From: Nautilus pompilius
Lineage: Eukaryota; Mollusca; Cephalopoda; Nautilida; Nautilidae
Reading direction: 5' to 3'
DNA length: 64,000 bases
Assembly (NCBI GenBank): GCA_018389105.1
Contig: JACATO010000065.1
Coordinates: 267,001 to 331,000, forward strand
Numbering within the stretch: the first letter of the stretch is position 1; every line of letters starts with the position of its first letter. Position numbers and translations under genes: made by a program. Shown one piece after another: positions 21,902 through 36,510 of the stretch. The notes below the pieces were generated by a model. That model did no database searches. It worked only from the letters and a program-made list of their open reading frames with translations, and was not told the origin of the DNA.

Positions 21902-24900
21902 CTGAAAGAGAAAGAAGCAGTTTATACTGGAGAGTTCATAAATTTATCAGAATTCTGAAATGCTCATCATTACAATGAAGTGTACAGATATGCTGCTATT
22001 GCAGAGGCACAATTTTTGGGGTTTTATCTCCCCATCGAAAATTTATTCCTGATTATGTTTCTGAAAGTGTTTTCTGTTATCTTCATCAAGATACTTGAGG
22101 TAAGGGCTGTTGGTTTTCTAAGGTTAACTTTGACTTGACTGCGAATCCATTATGCCATCAAATCATCAATAAGTTGCTGGATGCATATTTCGAACCCTGG
22201 AACTGCTTGGTTGAGAATTCAATGCTTCAAACTCTGGTGTTGTTAGTGGTATAATGGCCTAAAAACAGATGTTCTATAACATGTACAACATATTTGTTAA
22301 GTATTAGGTCAGCCACCATTTATTTTTAAATTTAACCACTTAGCTAAAAAATCGGGCATGGGGCATAATTGATAAATATGTTGTTTATATATATATATAT
22401 ATGCTTATATGTTTGAGAATCAAACTAATTAAAATTTTTATTTCAATTACACAATCATAACATTATTGAAATCAAGTAGCCAACAATAGTAAAATCGCAT
22501 ATATGGATAAGAATTTCTATTAGATGCTTTACAATATGTAGAGATTGTACGAGGTTATCCAACTTTTCGCAAGCAGTTCCTCATAGTGGCATCTCTCACT
22601 ATTCAGTTTGTTTTGTTGCAAATGCTATGCTACAGGATTATGGCATTTGACTGCTGACACAATGGAAAATGCAATGGATCCATCAAAAGTAAAACCTTCA
22701 GCAAAAAAGGTGCTAAAATTTTACAGAGGTAGAAAATTAAGATATAAAAAAATCACCTCCAGCCTTTATTTTGATGAAGTAACATTAAGGAAAAAAAAGA
22801 TGAGAACACAAAGCTTGAAAACAACAATGTAGAAAATACAACAGAAATTGCAGGAGGACTGAATAATCTGCTTCAAGAAAAAGTAGTAAGAACAAAAAAA
22901 AAAAAATATAGTCAATTCTGATGGAACCGCAGTAAAGACAGGACATATTGGGAAGTGTTATCAGTCATTTGGTCCTGCACCACATTGGTTTCCCTGTGCT
23001 GTTGTTAAGTTGCTGGATGAAACTAAAACTATATGTAAAGGCTTCAGTGGTTCAGCTGGAAAATTCTTTCCTGATGCATTAAAAACTAATTCTTCAAGAT
23101 TTTGAATGTAAACCATATCCAGAATTTCCTGAAAAGCTGAAGCTTGGACCTCAATATGGCTGACAATGGCATGCAGAATAGTAAAACTTTATACTGATAC
23201 CTCAATGGCATTTCATATTCAATGAACAAATTGGTTCCTAATTAAACATGCTCCTCGTTGCCTCCATAAGACAAATAATTTCTTCAAAATGATTAGATTT
23301 CTTGAAACATTTGACAGAAGAAGAAAACCATTTATTCAAGAAACACTCAAAAAAAGAACTGTTAATGGGCTTACCCAGAACAAATTATTTTGGCCATGCT
23401 CTATGAATCAAGGCAAGAACTTTATGAGACTAAAGTTTGGCCTTTACCATCAATTAACTTATGTGCAACCATTTCAGTGTTATTAACTGGTAATTTATTG
23501 TCATCAAAGAATTTAAAAGTTAAACTAATGGATTTTTTCTCCCATGTCATAGCCAGGCAATTGAATGATATGTGAAACTCATCACAGAACAGATGACAAA
23601 ACATCATAAGTATTCTCCAATTGTAGCAAAGGAAGACTTCCTCGTGTAATATACTCCAAAGTTTAATTGTCAAAAATTTCCACATATTATTCACAATTCA
23701 TTACTTACCTTATTTATATAGAATAGATTTTCCAGCAAATAATTTACTTACATTCTTGGAAAATATTACATATTTGTCTATAAAGATATAATTTCTAGTA
23801 TTTTTTCATGTCACATATGTACATATTTTGTAAGGCTAGATAGGAGACCTATACTTCAACAAAATTAGTCTCTCTTCTCATATTATTGAATAATAGACCA
23901 GAAAGCAATTATTTGGCATTGTGGACAATTGAAAAGTTAAAGAAAATTTTCCAAATGCAATTTCAGAAACAACATTACTGTTTTGGAATAAAGACTTGAT
24001 AGGAAACAGTAAATTAAGAAAATTTCTTTTTTAAACTATCTTTTTAAAATAAGAATCTGTAAAACTGATTTATATAACACTGATAATTATCATTTACTGT
24101 AGTTAGTATCAGACTAAAAGTTTTTGTGTTTTTTTTTTTGTTAAATATGAAGCATCCCAAGTAAAAGTAACTATCGCATTTAAATATTATGCTCTTTTAG
24201 CATCATCAGTATATTTCAAATTATATTCAGTATCCTTTGCTATAAAGTATGCATGGGAATCAGTTAGTAGTAATGTCTGCAACAGAATAGGTTATTCCCT
24301 CTTGGAGATCCAGTAAATGGAGGAAAAAAGTAACTGCATTCAACAAAGTAAAAAGATTTGTAAAAGCCAGAAAACCTAAAAATACAGAGTAATAACACCC
24401 TTGAGAAAAAGTAAAACATCAAAATTAGGCGTAGTTAGAGAAACCATCTTTAATAATTTAATATTTCAAATGAAAATATTGATATATATTCTGTTTTTGT
24501 TTTTTTTTTTTTAAATAAATTATTTCTATGCCTGTTCAATAAATACGTCAGATGCAAAGTTCTGGCTAGACACCTACTTAAAAAATAAAACTCAACACAC
24601 TACTTTTAACCACACATTAAATAATGATCAGAGAAGCCTGTTCAATGTTAACTACCCCTGTTCAGGTCGATGATTCTTCGAGAAGATGCTGAGCAATTTC
24701 TGCCAAGAAATCAATAAAAATCCACATCAGATCAGCAACTTGATTAATATTACTCTAACAGGTCATTTAGCCAGAAAATTCGATGCTGAACATGCCAGTC
24801 AAATTTTCTATCAATAGCTAAGCTCTCTGATAAATTCATCATTTATTTAGAGTGCGGGACAGAGCTGGGAAAAGACCCCAGAGAATAAGAAAGCACTCCA

Positions 24901-27900
24901 AATGTAAAGAACCATCTAGTGTAGTTTTCTTATAAACTGTTCAGATTTATAACTTCACAGTTTTATACACAGACCAGTAAATAAAATCAGCCTATCTTTA
25001 AAGAAGTAAGTAAGAGAGTCATGGTTCATACATTTAATATCTTTGAGGGGTGTGTGTGAAAGGTATGTATAAATATAATTCAAACACAGGTTTGTTCCAG
25101 AACAAGCATCTGTCAGTAGTCTCAAGCAAAATTTATCTTAAGTAAATAAATATGCCAATTCAAATCATTTACAAGGTAATTTCTATACATTCTCTATATT
25201 CAAGACATTTTCCTCTGGGACAAGAACAATCTGATTTATGTAGAGATGACTAAGAAGAAAACTTTCTGCAGGACTTCTGCACTGATAAATTTGGAAAAAC
25301 TGGACTCTTCCCATGTGACATCTTTGACTTTAGGATACGTACATTTCCTGTACTATATTAACTAGTCATCCATGATTATAAATAGCATAAGCTTGCCAAC
25401 TAGATCCATCACAAACATCAATTTACATAGCGATAATTAGCTTCAGCAGCACTGGTGAATAATCATTCAGACTGACTGTTTGCTGTATTACAATGGACAA
25501 TATTCTTCCCGCATGTGCCATCAATTCATTCTCATTCAATCCAAAAGAGTTTAACAAATAGAGATTGGCTAACTCCAAGCTAACCAACAAGCACCCATGT
25601 ATATAATCCATCTCTGAGAAAAGTGTGCATGTGTGGGAGGATGGGATTCTTTAAGAACTGATCATATTAATTTCATTTGATTGTAAGAATGGAGATCCAA
25701 CACAAACTACTCCTGAAGATGAATTTAAGGAAACATCTTAAGTTCTGTGTACAAAAAGTACAATTTTGTAGAAAGAATTCTTACCTCTGATTTGTAAGAC
25801 ATTTAACAAGTACTTTATATAACAATTGCAAGGGCCAGTGTACAGCACAAAAAATAAACTTAACTGAATTACAGTTAAGAAATTTATTTGCAATTCTCTT
25901 GTTTTAATATTAAAAGCAACAACAAAGCAGACAGAATGTCATGACAAAATAGAGAGTCCAAACAAACTGGTTAGAGTACACATCAGAGAAACTTACCATC
26001 AGATGTGGATAAAATCTTGTGGCTTTAAGGAGCACCACACACTAACTTCAGTTAGAAACCTGAATAGCTTTATGCAGAGTGGGTTTTTATTTTTTTTTAA
26101 CTGTTAATATCACACAAGGATCTACTTCCTTACAAGAGAGAAGAATTAACAAGAAGCACTGAGTAATCGCATTTCCTGGATAATTCCAAACAAGGTAGTG
26201 GAACGCGAGAAGTTTCGCTGAAGAAAAACTGCCCAATGTTAGCCACCACCTTACTACCTTCAGTTGTTCAGAAGTAAAACTTCCAACAAGAAAAAGAAAT
26301 CTGCAATACACGATTCAATAAAGAGGTGGGGCAGAGAACGATCTGGAAAGACAACGGTGGTGCATAATTAGTCAAGAGAAAGGATGAAATGATAATAGAT
26401 GGGGAATACAATAAAGACAGAGATTATTATGTCAAGCTAGCTGACTATATGGATATAGGACAACCATCTTTTATAGTAATGCTTTGCATGAATCCTTTAT
26501 TTAATTAGAACCAATTCGGTGACTTTCCAGATAAAGGATTATCTATAAAGATTTTGATCAGTTCCATTTATAGTCATTTAAAGTAAAGACAGGTCCCCTT
26601 TTGATAAAGGTCCTTTGTATTGTTATCATGAATTTATTTTTTTAAAAGTGACACACACACACACAGACTTTCCCAAGACAAATACATACATACAAACACA
26701 CAGACAGACACAGACACTTAATCCAAATAGACAGATGGGCATGCAGACTCACCCATACAACCAGACAGGGGCACTAACAGACTCATTGCCATAACTGTAG
26801 ACTCTCCAAAGAAACATTCCTTACATAAATCAATATAGTTACTTTTAGAAAAGTCTGCTAGAAAATACTTGAAATACAAAAAAAAATGTTATTTTTTAAA
26901 AACTTTTATACTTGATGAATTATTTCATCAATGGATCTACAAGTATGGCCATCAGCACTGTATATATCTGCATCATTATAACAAAATCTAATTTAAATAA
27001 AAACAACAAAACTCCAGCTTCATCTAATATTTCATATCAAAATTAAAAAAGAAAATAAATTAGACAAGGATTACTTTAAAATAATTGATACATTTTCTTA
27101 AACAATTAAAATAAAGGCCATAGTGCCCTATCATGTTAATCTGTAAATGGTTAAAATCCAATAAGAATTAATTTTTAGTAAAAAAATTAAATCACACAAA
27201 ATGTTATATAACTGCTTTTGCCTATTTTAGAACAAAAACAAAGCTGTAAATGCAGGTTTATCATTATTAAGAAAGCTATCTAATTTCAGGATAAACTAGA
27301 AAAACCAAAGAAAAAACAAACTTTTAAATAAAAATGAATTATTTACTCCACGAATATGTAGAGAAAGTAGCCTTTGAACAGGATATGTTTCAAGTATAGC
27401 ATAGTTAGGGGAAAAAGTGACGTTATAATCACGCGTTTCAATCTTTCCTACATAAATAACCTTTATTGTTGTCACTTGTACTTTAGGAAGAAATGGCCCA
27501 AACAAAGGTAAAGGTCCATAGTTTGAACTTTAAAGCATTAAGTGGCCAGACTGTTTATAATCTTTAACTATTATTTTTTTTGTCGTCGTCTTTATTTACT
27601 TCCTATATCATTTTATTTCCAATTTCTAGGCAGCACAACCAACTAGAGATTAGCATCAACTTACTACACTATCTTCAACTTTACTACTATTTGTGGTGGT
27701 ATCATTTCTATTACTGACTTACAAAGATCCACCAACACGATAGATTGTTCCATCAATGCTTATATTCATTACATAGAGGGATCCAATAGTTGAGCCACCA
27801 GTACCTTGTACGAAGAACCACTAGATGACAAGACAAACAAACAAACATGCAGCATCCTGGATACAAGAGGACTAAAAGTTACAGTTTCATACCTGAGTTA

Positions 27901-29714
27901 AGAGACCACAACTGTTGGGTCAGCTATTCCATAAACAAATACCCTAGGCCAAGGCAATGCCTTAACAGCAGTATTTGAAAGTTATATTCAAAATTTTAAA
28001 ATATCATTATAATGCCTCTGTATCATTCAAATTATTTTTGCTTATTGATAATTTTTAATATAAGGATTTTATTGCCACTATGAATTAAATGTATCTGCTT
28101 ACTTCCCTTGTATTATGATGTGTGTATCATAAATGCCACCTATGTTATTTGGAAAAGGTGTAAGAAAAACCGAAACTGTTGATCAAAAATGATTTTTGTA
28201 TTCTTTTCTGAGCAGATCTTAAAAAAAAAGGAAAACTGTTTAAAAATAAACGAAGAAAAAGAGAAAGATATTTTAATATATTAATTCACTAGTTACCAGT
28301 CTTTTTTGTTTTCCGTCACCAATACTGAAAATGGAAACTGGTTATTCCATGTACAACTATTCACCTCTTGTCGTATAATTTAATTATAACACCTGTAAGC
28401 TAGATTCTATTGTAGAAGCCGAGGATTACGTTCTAAATATTCCTAACTACCTGCCAGCTGCTATACTCTTTCTAACTTTGAAAGTTTCCCAATAATTGGG
28501 TGTAAAGATAAAATATGCAGTTATATTTTCATTACTTTATAAGGTTGATATTAGCAAATTTTAATTTTAAACTGACAGACGAATGACTTGATAAACTGCA
28601 TACAAACAAATTTAATAAGTAAAATTAACCTCAAGAATACCAGTAAACAGAAATATTTTAAAATAAACAAGGAGCTAGCATGCTGCATCCAATTAGTATA
28701 TCCCTGGCAGGACTTTAATTCTTCCCCCACTGTTGCTGTTTTGTTTGTATATTTATCAATGTAACATCAAACTCTCATCAATGTATACATCCCTCTCAGT
28801 CAGAAACTCCAGTCCACTATAACTTTCCTGTACACCATTTGACCAGCACTGTCTCAAACAAACTTAAGTAGGAAATCTATGAATACTTATTATTCGGCAA
28901 ATATGACACTAAAACTCATTTTGAACTTTTGGATATTGTATTTATCACCATTATTTCCTTATTTAAGAAACTTAAACTGTAAGAACCTTTATTTACATTA
29001 TCATGGGCATAAAATTTCTAGGCAAAAATCATTAAAAATGAGCAGAAGCAGAACACCTTGAAAACTAATAAGCAATTCAATAAAATCTGCCAAAAACTTA
29101 GCATCGAAATGAAAAGCTGTTTTCATAGTGAAACTTATTTATTTTCCCTCATAGTTTTTATTTTTTAGTAAATCACCTACAATCCACATGAAGATGATTA
29201 TCGGAACCGAATCTCGAATTATTCAGTTACAGTCCAAAATCCTTTACACCATTGAGCACAGAAATATGAATTAATTAGGCAAATTAAATTACTTCTAGAT
29301 TATCACCAACTGGTGTGCAAGAACATCTTCAGTCAAACCGCAAAAGAAGCCCAGCCCAACCACACAAAAATCCATTAATTAAATCAACGAGTAACTGTTT
29401 GATAAAGTTTATAGTCTTTTTACAATAACTTTGAAACATGAGAAGGTTTTTCAGGCGTCTCACAGCCATCAGACTCCTGGAATATGAAGCTAGATGTCTT
29501 AAATGTTTCTATATTTATAATACAAATCAAAGGGAGGGAATTGAACTTGATATTGATAACAAATAAATGCTGACTGAAACCAACACCATCAGTTTACACC
29601 TTTCCTGTATGCAGGCACACAAAATAAAGAGTTTCACTGGCTGGCAGAAACATTTAAAGTATTGGACGACTTGAATAAGACCATGGAGGGACTGAAGATA
29701 AAAACACTTCTTAC
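21902..29714 (-). other. Intron between the two linker exons
   Basis: Apart from the decayed coding relic at 22.6-23.6 kb, no supported exon or RNA gene was seen in this 7.8-kb intron. The sequence is AT-rich, with (TA)n near 22385-22402, (AC)n-like stretches at 26650-26715 and many short homopolymers. Confidence 0.7.
22608..23572 (+). pseudogene. Intronless decayed protein-coding relic, family unknown
   Basis: Three stretches read like one protein on the plus strand, opposite to the host gene. The first, 22608-22832, contains DPSKVKPSAKKVLKFYRGRK and ITSSLYFDEVTLRKKK. A shifted frame continues ENTTEIAGGLNNLLQEKVV and then GTAVKTGHIGKCYQSFGPAP, HWFPCAVVKLLDET and FSGSAGKFFPDALK up to about 23100. 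A third part has KPYPEFPEKLKLGPQYG, several stops and frame changes, then HAPRCLHKTNNFFKMIRFLE and RRRKPFIQETLKKRTVN (23240-23370), with a possible further frame LAMLYESRQELYETKVWPL to about 23572. The composition is protein-like across frames, without splice sites between parts, so a processed pseudogene or a transposon gene are both possible. I do not recognise the family. Confidence 0.45.
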
Positions 29715-29852
29715 TTGTTCTGTACATGTCTCTGAATGCATCCGGCAAATTTTCATATCTTCATGATCTTTTGGTAAAACCCTGTCAACGCTCATATTCG
29801 AGCACAAATGTCGTGGGCCACCTTTCAAAAGATGAACATCCGGATAGTCAAT
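29715..29852 (-). CDS. RAPGEF2: PDZ-GEF exon: linker between the two cNMP-binding domains
   Basis: The exon has 46 complete codons, phase 0 at both ends, acceptor CTCTTAG|ATT and donor CAA|GTAAGA. It starts IDYPDV, continuing the strand that ends the first cNMP-binding fold, where the human proteins have VVDY- or VVEN-like residues. The remainder (HLLKGGPRHLCSNMSVDR, then KICRMHSETC) differs from the basic RQSRRRFRK linker of vertebrates. It contains three Cys and five His, but no recognisable domain. Its place in the gene is supported by the phase fit on both sides and the conserved start; the function of the linker is unknown. Confidence 0.88.
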
Positions 29853-30336
29853 CTAAGAGGAGAAAGAACAAAGAATAAGGACAATAGCAAGACCTACATG
29901 AAACAAAATCATGCTTCAGTACTTTCATCAACGTTCCAAAGCTACTGTGTCATCAAATATCTCATGCAAAATGTCAGCATTATAAGGAAATCAGACTTAC
30001 ATACTTAAAAGCAATTAGAATTAATTAGCCAGATGTGTCCATTCAAAACTTTTTCAAATTTTCTTTGGTTTTTAATCCATCCCTGATGATTATAAGGAGC
30101 TGCAATTTAAAATTATCCAATATGTCCACAATTCAGATGTAGCCATCTGACTACTCCAAATGTTAAGTTTGCTACTGAGTACAGAGGAGAAAGGGGAAGG
30201 AAAAAAGTACTGCTGGTAAGGAAGAAAAAATTAAATGCAGGAACTAGTTTTAAAATGTAACAATCCTTAACAGTGTCATGGACAAGGTCACTTCTTGTTG
30301 TACAAAGTTCTGTCCGGCCACTAAAATTAGCAGTAT

Positions 30337-30360
30337 AATATATATATATATATATATATA
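30337..30360. repeat. (TA)n microsatellite
   Basis: A run of about 12 TA units in the 8.7-kb intron. No further structure is seen around it. Confidence 0.9.
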
Positions 30361-33300
30361 AACGTAGAGGAAGCAGGGTTATATCCTGGTATCGAAATAT
30401 GTCGTCAACAGATCTGGAGAGTGCACTAGGATTGACGCTACAGGATCCAATTAATAAAACTCATTTGTTGAAGAAAGTGGGAGAGCACAGTAAGATTTAC
30501 AAGTACATTATGGTAAACTTAAGAGACAACGTGACAAGATATTCCATCAGTGTGGCTGGAGAATGATAATGGTGAGTATCTGAAACAGAGATGTAAAGTA
30601 AAAATTTTACTGAAGAAATGTTCAGGTGATGTGACCACACATGAACAGAGAACACAGAACTCATTTAAGCACGGAATTCCTTATGTTCAGTGACAAAATG
30701 GAGGCCATTCAATATAAACTTTAAAGATTAAAACTTCAAATTATGAAGTTCCTAAATTTATAAGCTACCGCATATATAATGAATACAAATTACAAACACT
30801 TTGATAACCTAGTTTGGTAGGCTTATAACACAATCTTAAATGGGAAGGCCTGATCTGAGAGAAATGCAGTATAGTGAGTGTGGCCATATTTATACATATA
30901 TTTAACCAAAAAAAAAAAAAAAATTCCTGAAAGATTTAGAATTTGAATTAATTTGAAACAAATTTAAAGGTGTTTAATTTTTTGCTTAGTTTTTAACTTG
31001 AATAATTTAATTTCTCTGGGAAAGCTGAGAACTATCATCTGATGCCATCTTGTGCTTTCTTGCGAAAACGTATTCCCCATGACCTTATTTTAGCAGTAAA
31101 CCAATCAAAAACACACTCCTATCAAGTTTTGGAACAGGTCAAGTTATGTAATAAAAATTTTCTATTAACAAATCAAAGTGGCCATTTTACAATAGGTTTG
31201 GCAAGCCACAATGCTGGGCATGCTACAGTGAAACAGTTAAAGAGGGAGCAGAATAGTAGTAGAACCAGTACCAATACTAAGCTCTGTGCTCAACTATGCA
31301 CTGATAATTATACCTGGCAAGAGAGCAAATAAAATAAAAACCCTGCCTAAACTATGGGTTATCTCCCATGTCTCTAAAAAATAATAACTTTGCATAGTAT
31401 GTGCTTTGTCTGCTAACCAGCTATAGAAAAAAATTCAGATTAAAAGCAAATTACATAAAAATCTCTGGAGCACCATATAAACATAAAAAATGATCAATGT
31501 ATACCTCACAAGTGTTTTTTAAAAAAGAAATACAACAGAATCATCTTGCAAGCACACAATGCCAATGGTTTTCCCAGTTCAGTCAAAGTCCATTTTGTAT
31601 TAGACTGCAAAGGCAGGCTCTCAACATAGATCAACAGTCAAAGGCCATTACCCCGCTAACAGCAGGCAAGCTTTCTCCCCTCTGAGCATTATTTTAGCAA
31701 GTAAAATCTAATGTTTAATGCAGTTTCACATATTTGCTTATGCACTCAGATAAAATAGGACTCTAGTCAGTGAAATCTTCAACGTGTTCCCAATTTATCT
31801 ACTCAGGGTCTGGGCTTAGGTTAGGATTGTTTAAACCTGCTATTTCTGCTCATCCCAGTAGCTACTTGGCAGGAATATTGATGCCAGTGTAGTTCAAGTG
31901 ACAGAGGAAGGTGGCAATCAATGTACAAAGGATAAAAAAAAACACTGCCAATGTTTTGTGATTTACAAAGGTCATTATAAACATGTCAGCACATTCCAGC
32001 CCAAATCATGACGTCCACTATAAATTTCTTGCTCAACATAATACTAAGATTTACCTTTAAAATGGACAATCCTCAGTCATTCTCAGACCCAGTTTATACC
32101 TGTAAAATTCACCTACCCATAGTCGAGTGAGTAATTTCTTTGGCTGTTTGATTAAATTGTTGTATAAATCATATATATATATAAAGCCTAATGTTATTTA
32201 AGTCTTAACCATTATAACTACCCACACTACAGAAACAGAAACATACATAGTATTAGCTACTGATCTGCTAGTTGAAATAATAGTTGTAAAAGGTTAGGTC
32301 TATATTAATTAAAAACAGTGTGTTAAATAAGCAGAATACTTAGTTAATGCAAATTGGAGAAACGATAAACAATTTTTATAACCTGTATTTTCAGGTAGTT
32401 TTGCTTAAGTTTTGATGTTGAAAATAAAATAAAAGCTGTTTCTTGGGATTTTTCTTTTACTAGTTAAATATATTTTAATAAATTATGTCTATTTGAAAAA
32501 CCTGCTGCCATCATCTGTCAGAAAAAATAATAATGCAAAATACATGCTAATTAGTTCAGTTAGTACCATTGACCCGATGGAAAGGCTCCAAACTGTGTAC
32601 TTACTGTAAATAAAGATTTTAATTCTTTAGCCAAATGAGAAATTGTTTTTTTTTTTTTAAATCTGGGCTATAAACACAAATATATGTCTTTAACTGCTCA
32701 CACACAACCCATCAGATACAGTAAGATTTTTGTTTTAAACTTTAACGTTCACTCGCTCACTCTGTTTTTCCTTTTGCAATCATTAAAATCTAAAAAAAGC
32801 ACAAAAAGCCAACAATGTTGGAAGATCTGCATCTGATTACAGGAAATGTTTGTTAGTCCCATCTCCTAGCTCATGCCAGAAGATTTCAGTGCCTGGAGAG
32901 AAACTTTGACTTACCAGTGCCTCTGAACATTTTTAGAACGTTCGTAATGATAATATTCTGCCACTGCCAAAATCACTACAGAAATGAGCAGCTGTATCAA
33001 ACAGAAACATGTCATATCCAGTTCAAATCAAAAAGTAATCTATAGCTGAAGCTTGTTAAATCCAATAAGTGTAAACACTGCCACTATCTGCTGTTGTTGC
33101 TGTCCTTTGTGATGCTGCCAATGATATTCCTTAACAGCAGTACCAGAGCACGAACTGTTTATAGTCATGATGGTCCAGATTACAACATCCATAGTGTCTT
33201 TGCATGCTCCAATGGCAGGAGAGGGGATAGTTTAGATTGCAGAAAGACCCTACTAATATGCAGAGTAGAAAAGAATAAATAGAATTTTAGAATGCCATGA

Positions 33301-36300
33301 ATTTTGTTACTACCAGATAGCCAAAATAAACAGGAGTTCTAGGAAAATATTTTCAGCACCATTAATCTTCTTTTTAAAGTTTCTCTAGTCTGCGTACTTA
33401 ATCACTATTTTTAAGGTTAAGTTGGTTCTAACTGGACAATGGAATGAGTTGTCTAAACTTACTGATTTCTTGAAATTTGTACCTTTCCCCAAATTTGTTG
33501 GCATCTATCAGTTTTAACGTAAGTAAATACCATGTATAAAATAATGTCAAGCTTAAATTAATAATCACAAACACACATATAGCATTTTACTCTCTTCTGG
33601 CGTACAGGGGTTTTCATACCTTTTTCAAATTGAAGCAAAAGGTATAGGGTTTGACTGTTTTCTACCTGATTATCACAAGCATTAAAGTGAATACGGATTG
33701 AAAAGGATGTTTTCATATACAAAGCAAGCTAAGTTATGGAATGTGACACAATAAGGCAATAAAAACAAGTCTTCCCTAGAGATCGTTCTCAAAGAATACC
33801 TAAGATATATTTATTTTTGTTTTCTTTTGAAAGTTTCCATTGATCTTTTTTAATGAAAAATTCAACCTTACATCATTGCAAGTGGCAGAGTCTTAATTAA
33901 TCTTTTATGTCCAGGAATAGAAAAAATTGCATGGCAGCCATTTTGTTCACAGCAAATCCTGCACTTCATTGCACCATTAGATTAATCTCAGGAAAATTCC
34001 GACAACCATCCATACTGGAAGACTTCGTTTGATGTCAAGAGACTCTTTTGGTTATTGAGCACGCTTTTTTAAAATTACTAAAAGGTAAGCCACTGAGCTA
34101 TAAGAAATATAACTCTATCCTTTTGTCACAAAACTGAAACAAAACAACATGGGGAAAACATGGTGTGATTTTCAATGTCAATATATGATACACCCCATTT
34201 TTTAATATGATGTATGACACTGATGTACAAATAAATAAATATTCTCATATTGATACTTTGAAGCTAGTATTGCGCTTCTTTTTTAGGTTTTTAAAAATTT
34301 TTTAAAAGTGATGGCATAAAAAGTAGGGATATACCATTTTGTACAATGCATGACCATGACACTCACTCAGCTGTTTGTGGTCTCCCTGATAGGAGTGCTA
34401 TGTTGTTGTTAAGTTGAGAGGCAATCAAAAGTTTAAATTTATTGAAATTCCTATAAGATCAATTATATAACAAGAGCATGTTCATTTAAAAACCTTATAC
34501 AAGTGATGCAGTACATATTAACTTTGTTCATGACCAGCGAAGATCAGCATTCAGAAGTCAGAAACATTTATTAAGTGAAATGTTGGTTAACAATTTCCTT
34601 GTGATTGAATAACAAACAAACCTTTAAGCTGAGCCCACAAATAGAACACTTGTAACCCATCATAGAGAGCCTCAGTCAAAATGTTTCTATATTTGTCATT
34701 GCCAACTTTTTAGTTCATCTAAAATCTTCTATCAGTTAACTTTATTCTGCGAGTTTCCGTAACTTCTGAGATTTTGTGTGTATGCAAAACAATTATGCAG
34801 CTGTATACCTATTATGAATTTATTAACACCATACCATGGAGCACAGAATTATAGACATTTATTGATTAATTGCAGTGGATATCAAAAGCACCACAGCTAG
34901 ATAAAATTACAACAAATGGGAAAGTTATTAAGTCAAGTTGTCCCCCCCTGATAAGTTCACAAGTGATTGGATATTCAGTACTAATACACTGAACATATTA
35001 AATGTGAAAAAGAAAGAAAAAACCTAAGCAAACCAAAATAATTTTTAATTAAATGTTGTTGTATAATGTTTCACCACTTTTTTTTTCCAATTTAGTAAAT
35101 TTAATTTTATTAATTAAATTAAAATTACGGAGAGTGAAGATAATGTAGTTTCCAGGACTATGTTTAGAAATTATTGTGTAATAAATTTTGTCCAGATTAA
35201 TGGTAAAGAGTCCGATAACAGGTCAAATGTTTTTACTAAATTAGTTGGTGCTAAGGCAAACGTTACCATTAGAACCAACAATGAAACCATCAGCCCATTC
35301 ACCGATTATAATTATTTTTGTAGAACCCTCTAGACTTTGACAGCGATTCTGTTGTTGTTTCCACTAAAGCTGGCCCTACTAATATTCCTTATTATCTAAA
35401 AAAAAAATTTAAAAACTAATCATTGAAATAAATAAATAAAATTATCACTTGGTAATCATCATCATCATTTTTTGTTGCTTCATGCAATTTTACAAAAATT
35501 TCTACAAACATCACCTGCAATGTCGTGGGAGTCTTAAAAACAAAATTGGCCTCTGAAGCCTCTCTGCTACACACAAGTGGGCATGTGTAAGTTCTACCAA
35601 AGCTACAAAATGGCTTATTTGAATATGTTGAATCACATAAAAGAAAATAAATTGCCCAATCTCATCAGAATTGATCCATGCTTTGAACATTGTATAGATG
35701 CATCTGTCTGTTAATAAAAATAGGTGCGAACTCATCAACATATATATATATACACACTTGCTTATCAAAGTAATCAAATCCTTCCTATAAACAAAGTTAA
35801 GTATATTTTACACTGAAAGGTACAAAAACTCTTTCTTTGCTCAATGAATTCATCAAAAATCTTTATCTCAACTACAAAGATTCTGTCTAAGACACTTAGC
35901 ATAAAATCTGTCAAGTAGATGGTTTCTTTACAATATTTTTTTTCCCATTTTCTTAAGAAATGATAAACCTGAGACTTAAAACATAAATAAAGATAAACCA
36001 AGATACATTTCTATGATTCTTAGGGTTTGTATCAGCACAACAGCAAAGATAGGACTTCTGCTTTCCTTAAAAAGTCTACTTGTCAAAGTTGCATGTGGCT
36101 TTATTTGAAAAATAATCTAATCAATACAAGCATTTCCATCCCCATCTATCAGAAGGAAAGACTGCAGCTTTGCCTAGCAAAACATTTTATAAAACTGAGC
36201 ACCTTGATGATGCATGGATTTTGCCACATTTTGGATTAACTTGAGGATTAAAAATTACAAAATCAGAATATTCTGTCAGTCTGAAGGCAAGAAATATTCT

Positions 36301-36458
36301 GCTGCTCTATTTTTTCTTCTTCTTTACTTCAACATCAATATCCAGATTACTACGGTTCATTAATGGAAGATCATTTCTTCTAACTTCACCAGGAATTCAG
36401 ACCTGCAGATTCTTTTGAGTAAACTGTGAATGAAATTGATGAAGATTATCTATATATA

Positions 36459-36510
36459 GGGACGTTCAAATAAAACCCGGCTGGATGTGACTACAGCATT
36501 TCTATTTCAG
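36459..36510 (+). repeat. MITE-like family, half copy 2
   Basis: After TATATA the sequence GGGACGTTCAAATAAAACCC, then GGCTG and CTACAGCATTTCTATTTC, matches the left half of the short inverted-repeat family also seen near 14.2, 39.86, 56.6 and 60.1 kb. No right arm was found. Confidence 0.55.

Noticed and set aside
29527-29748. Minus-strand frame overlapping the linker exon at 29715-29852
   Set aside because: It is in a different frame from the exon, which is fixed by IDYPDV and by the phases of its neighbours.
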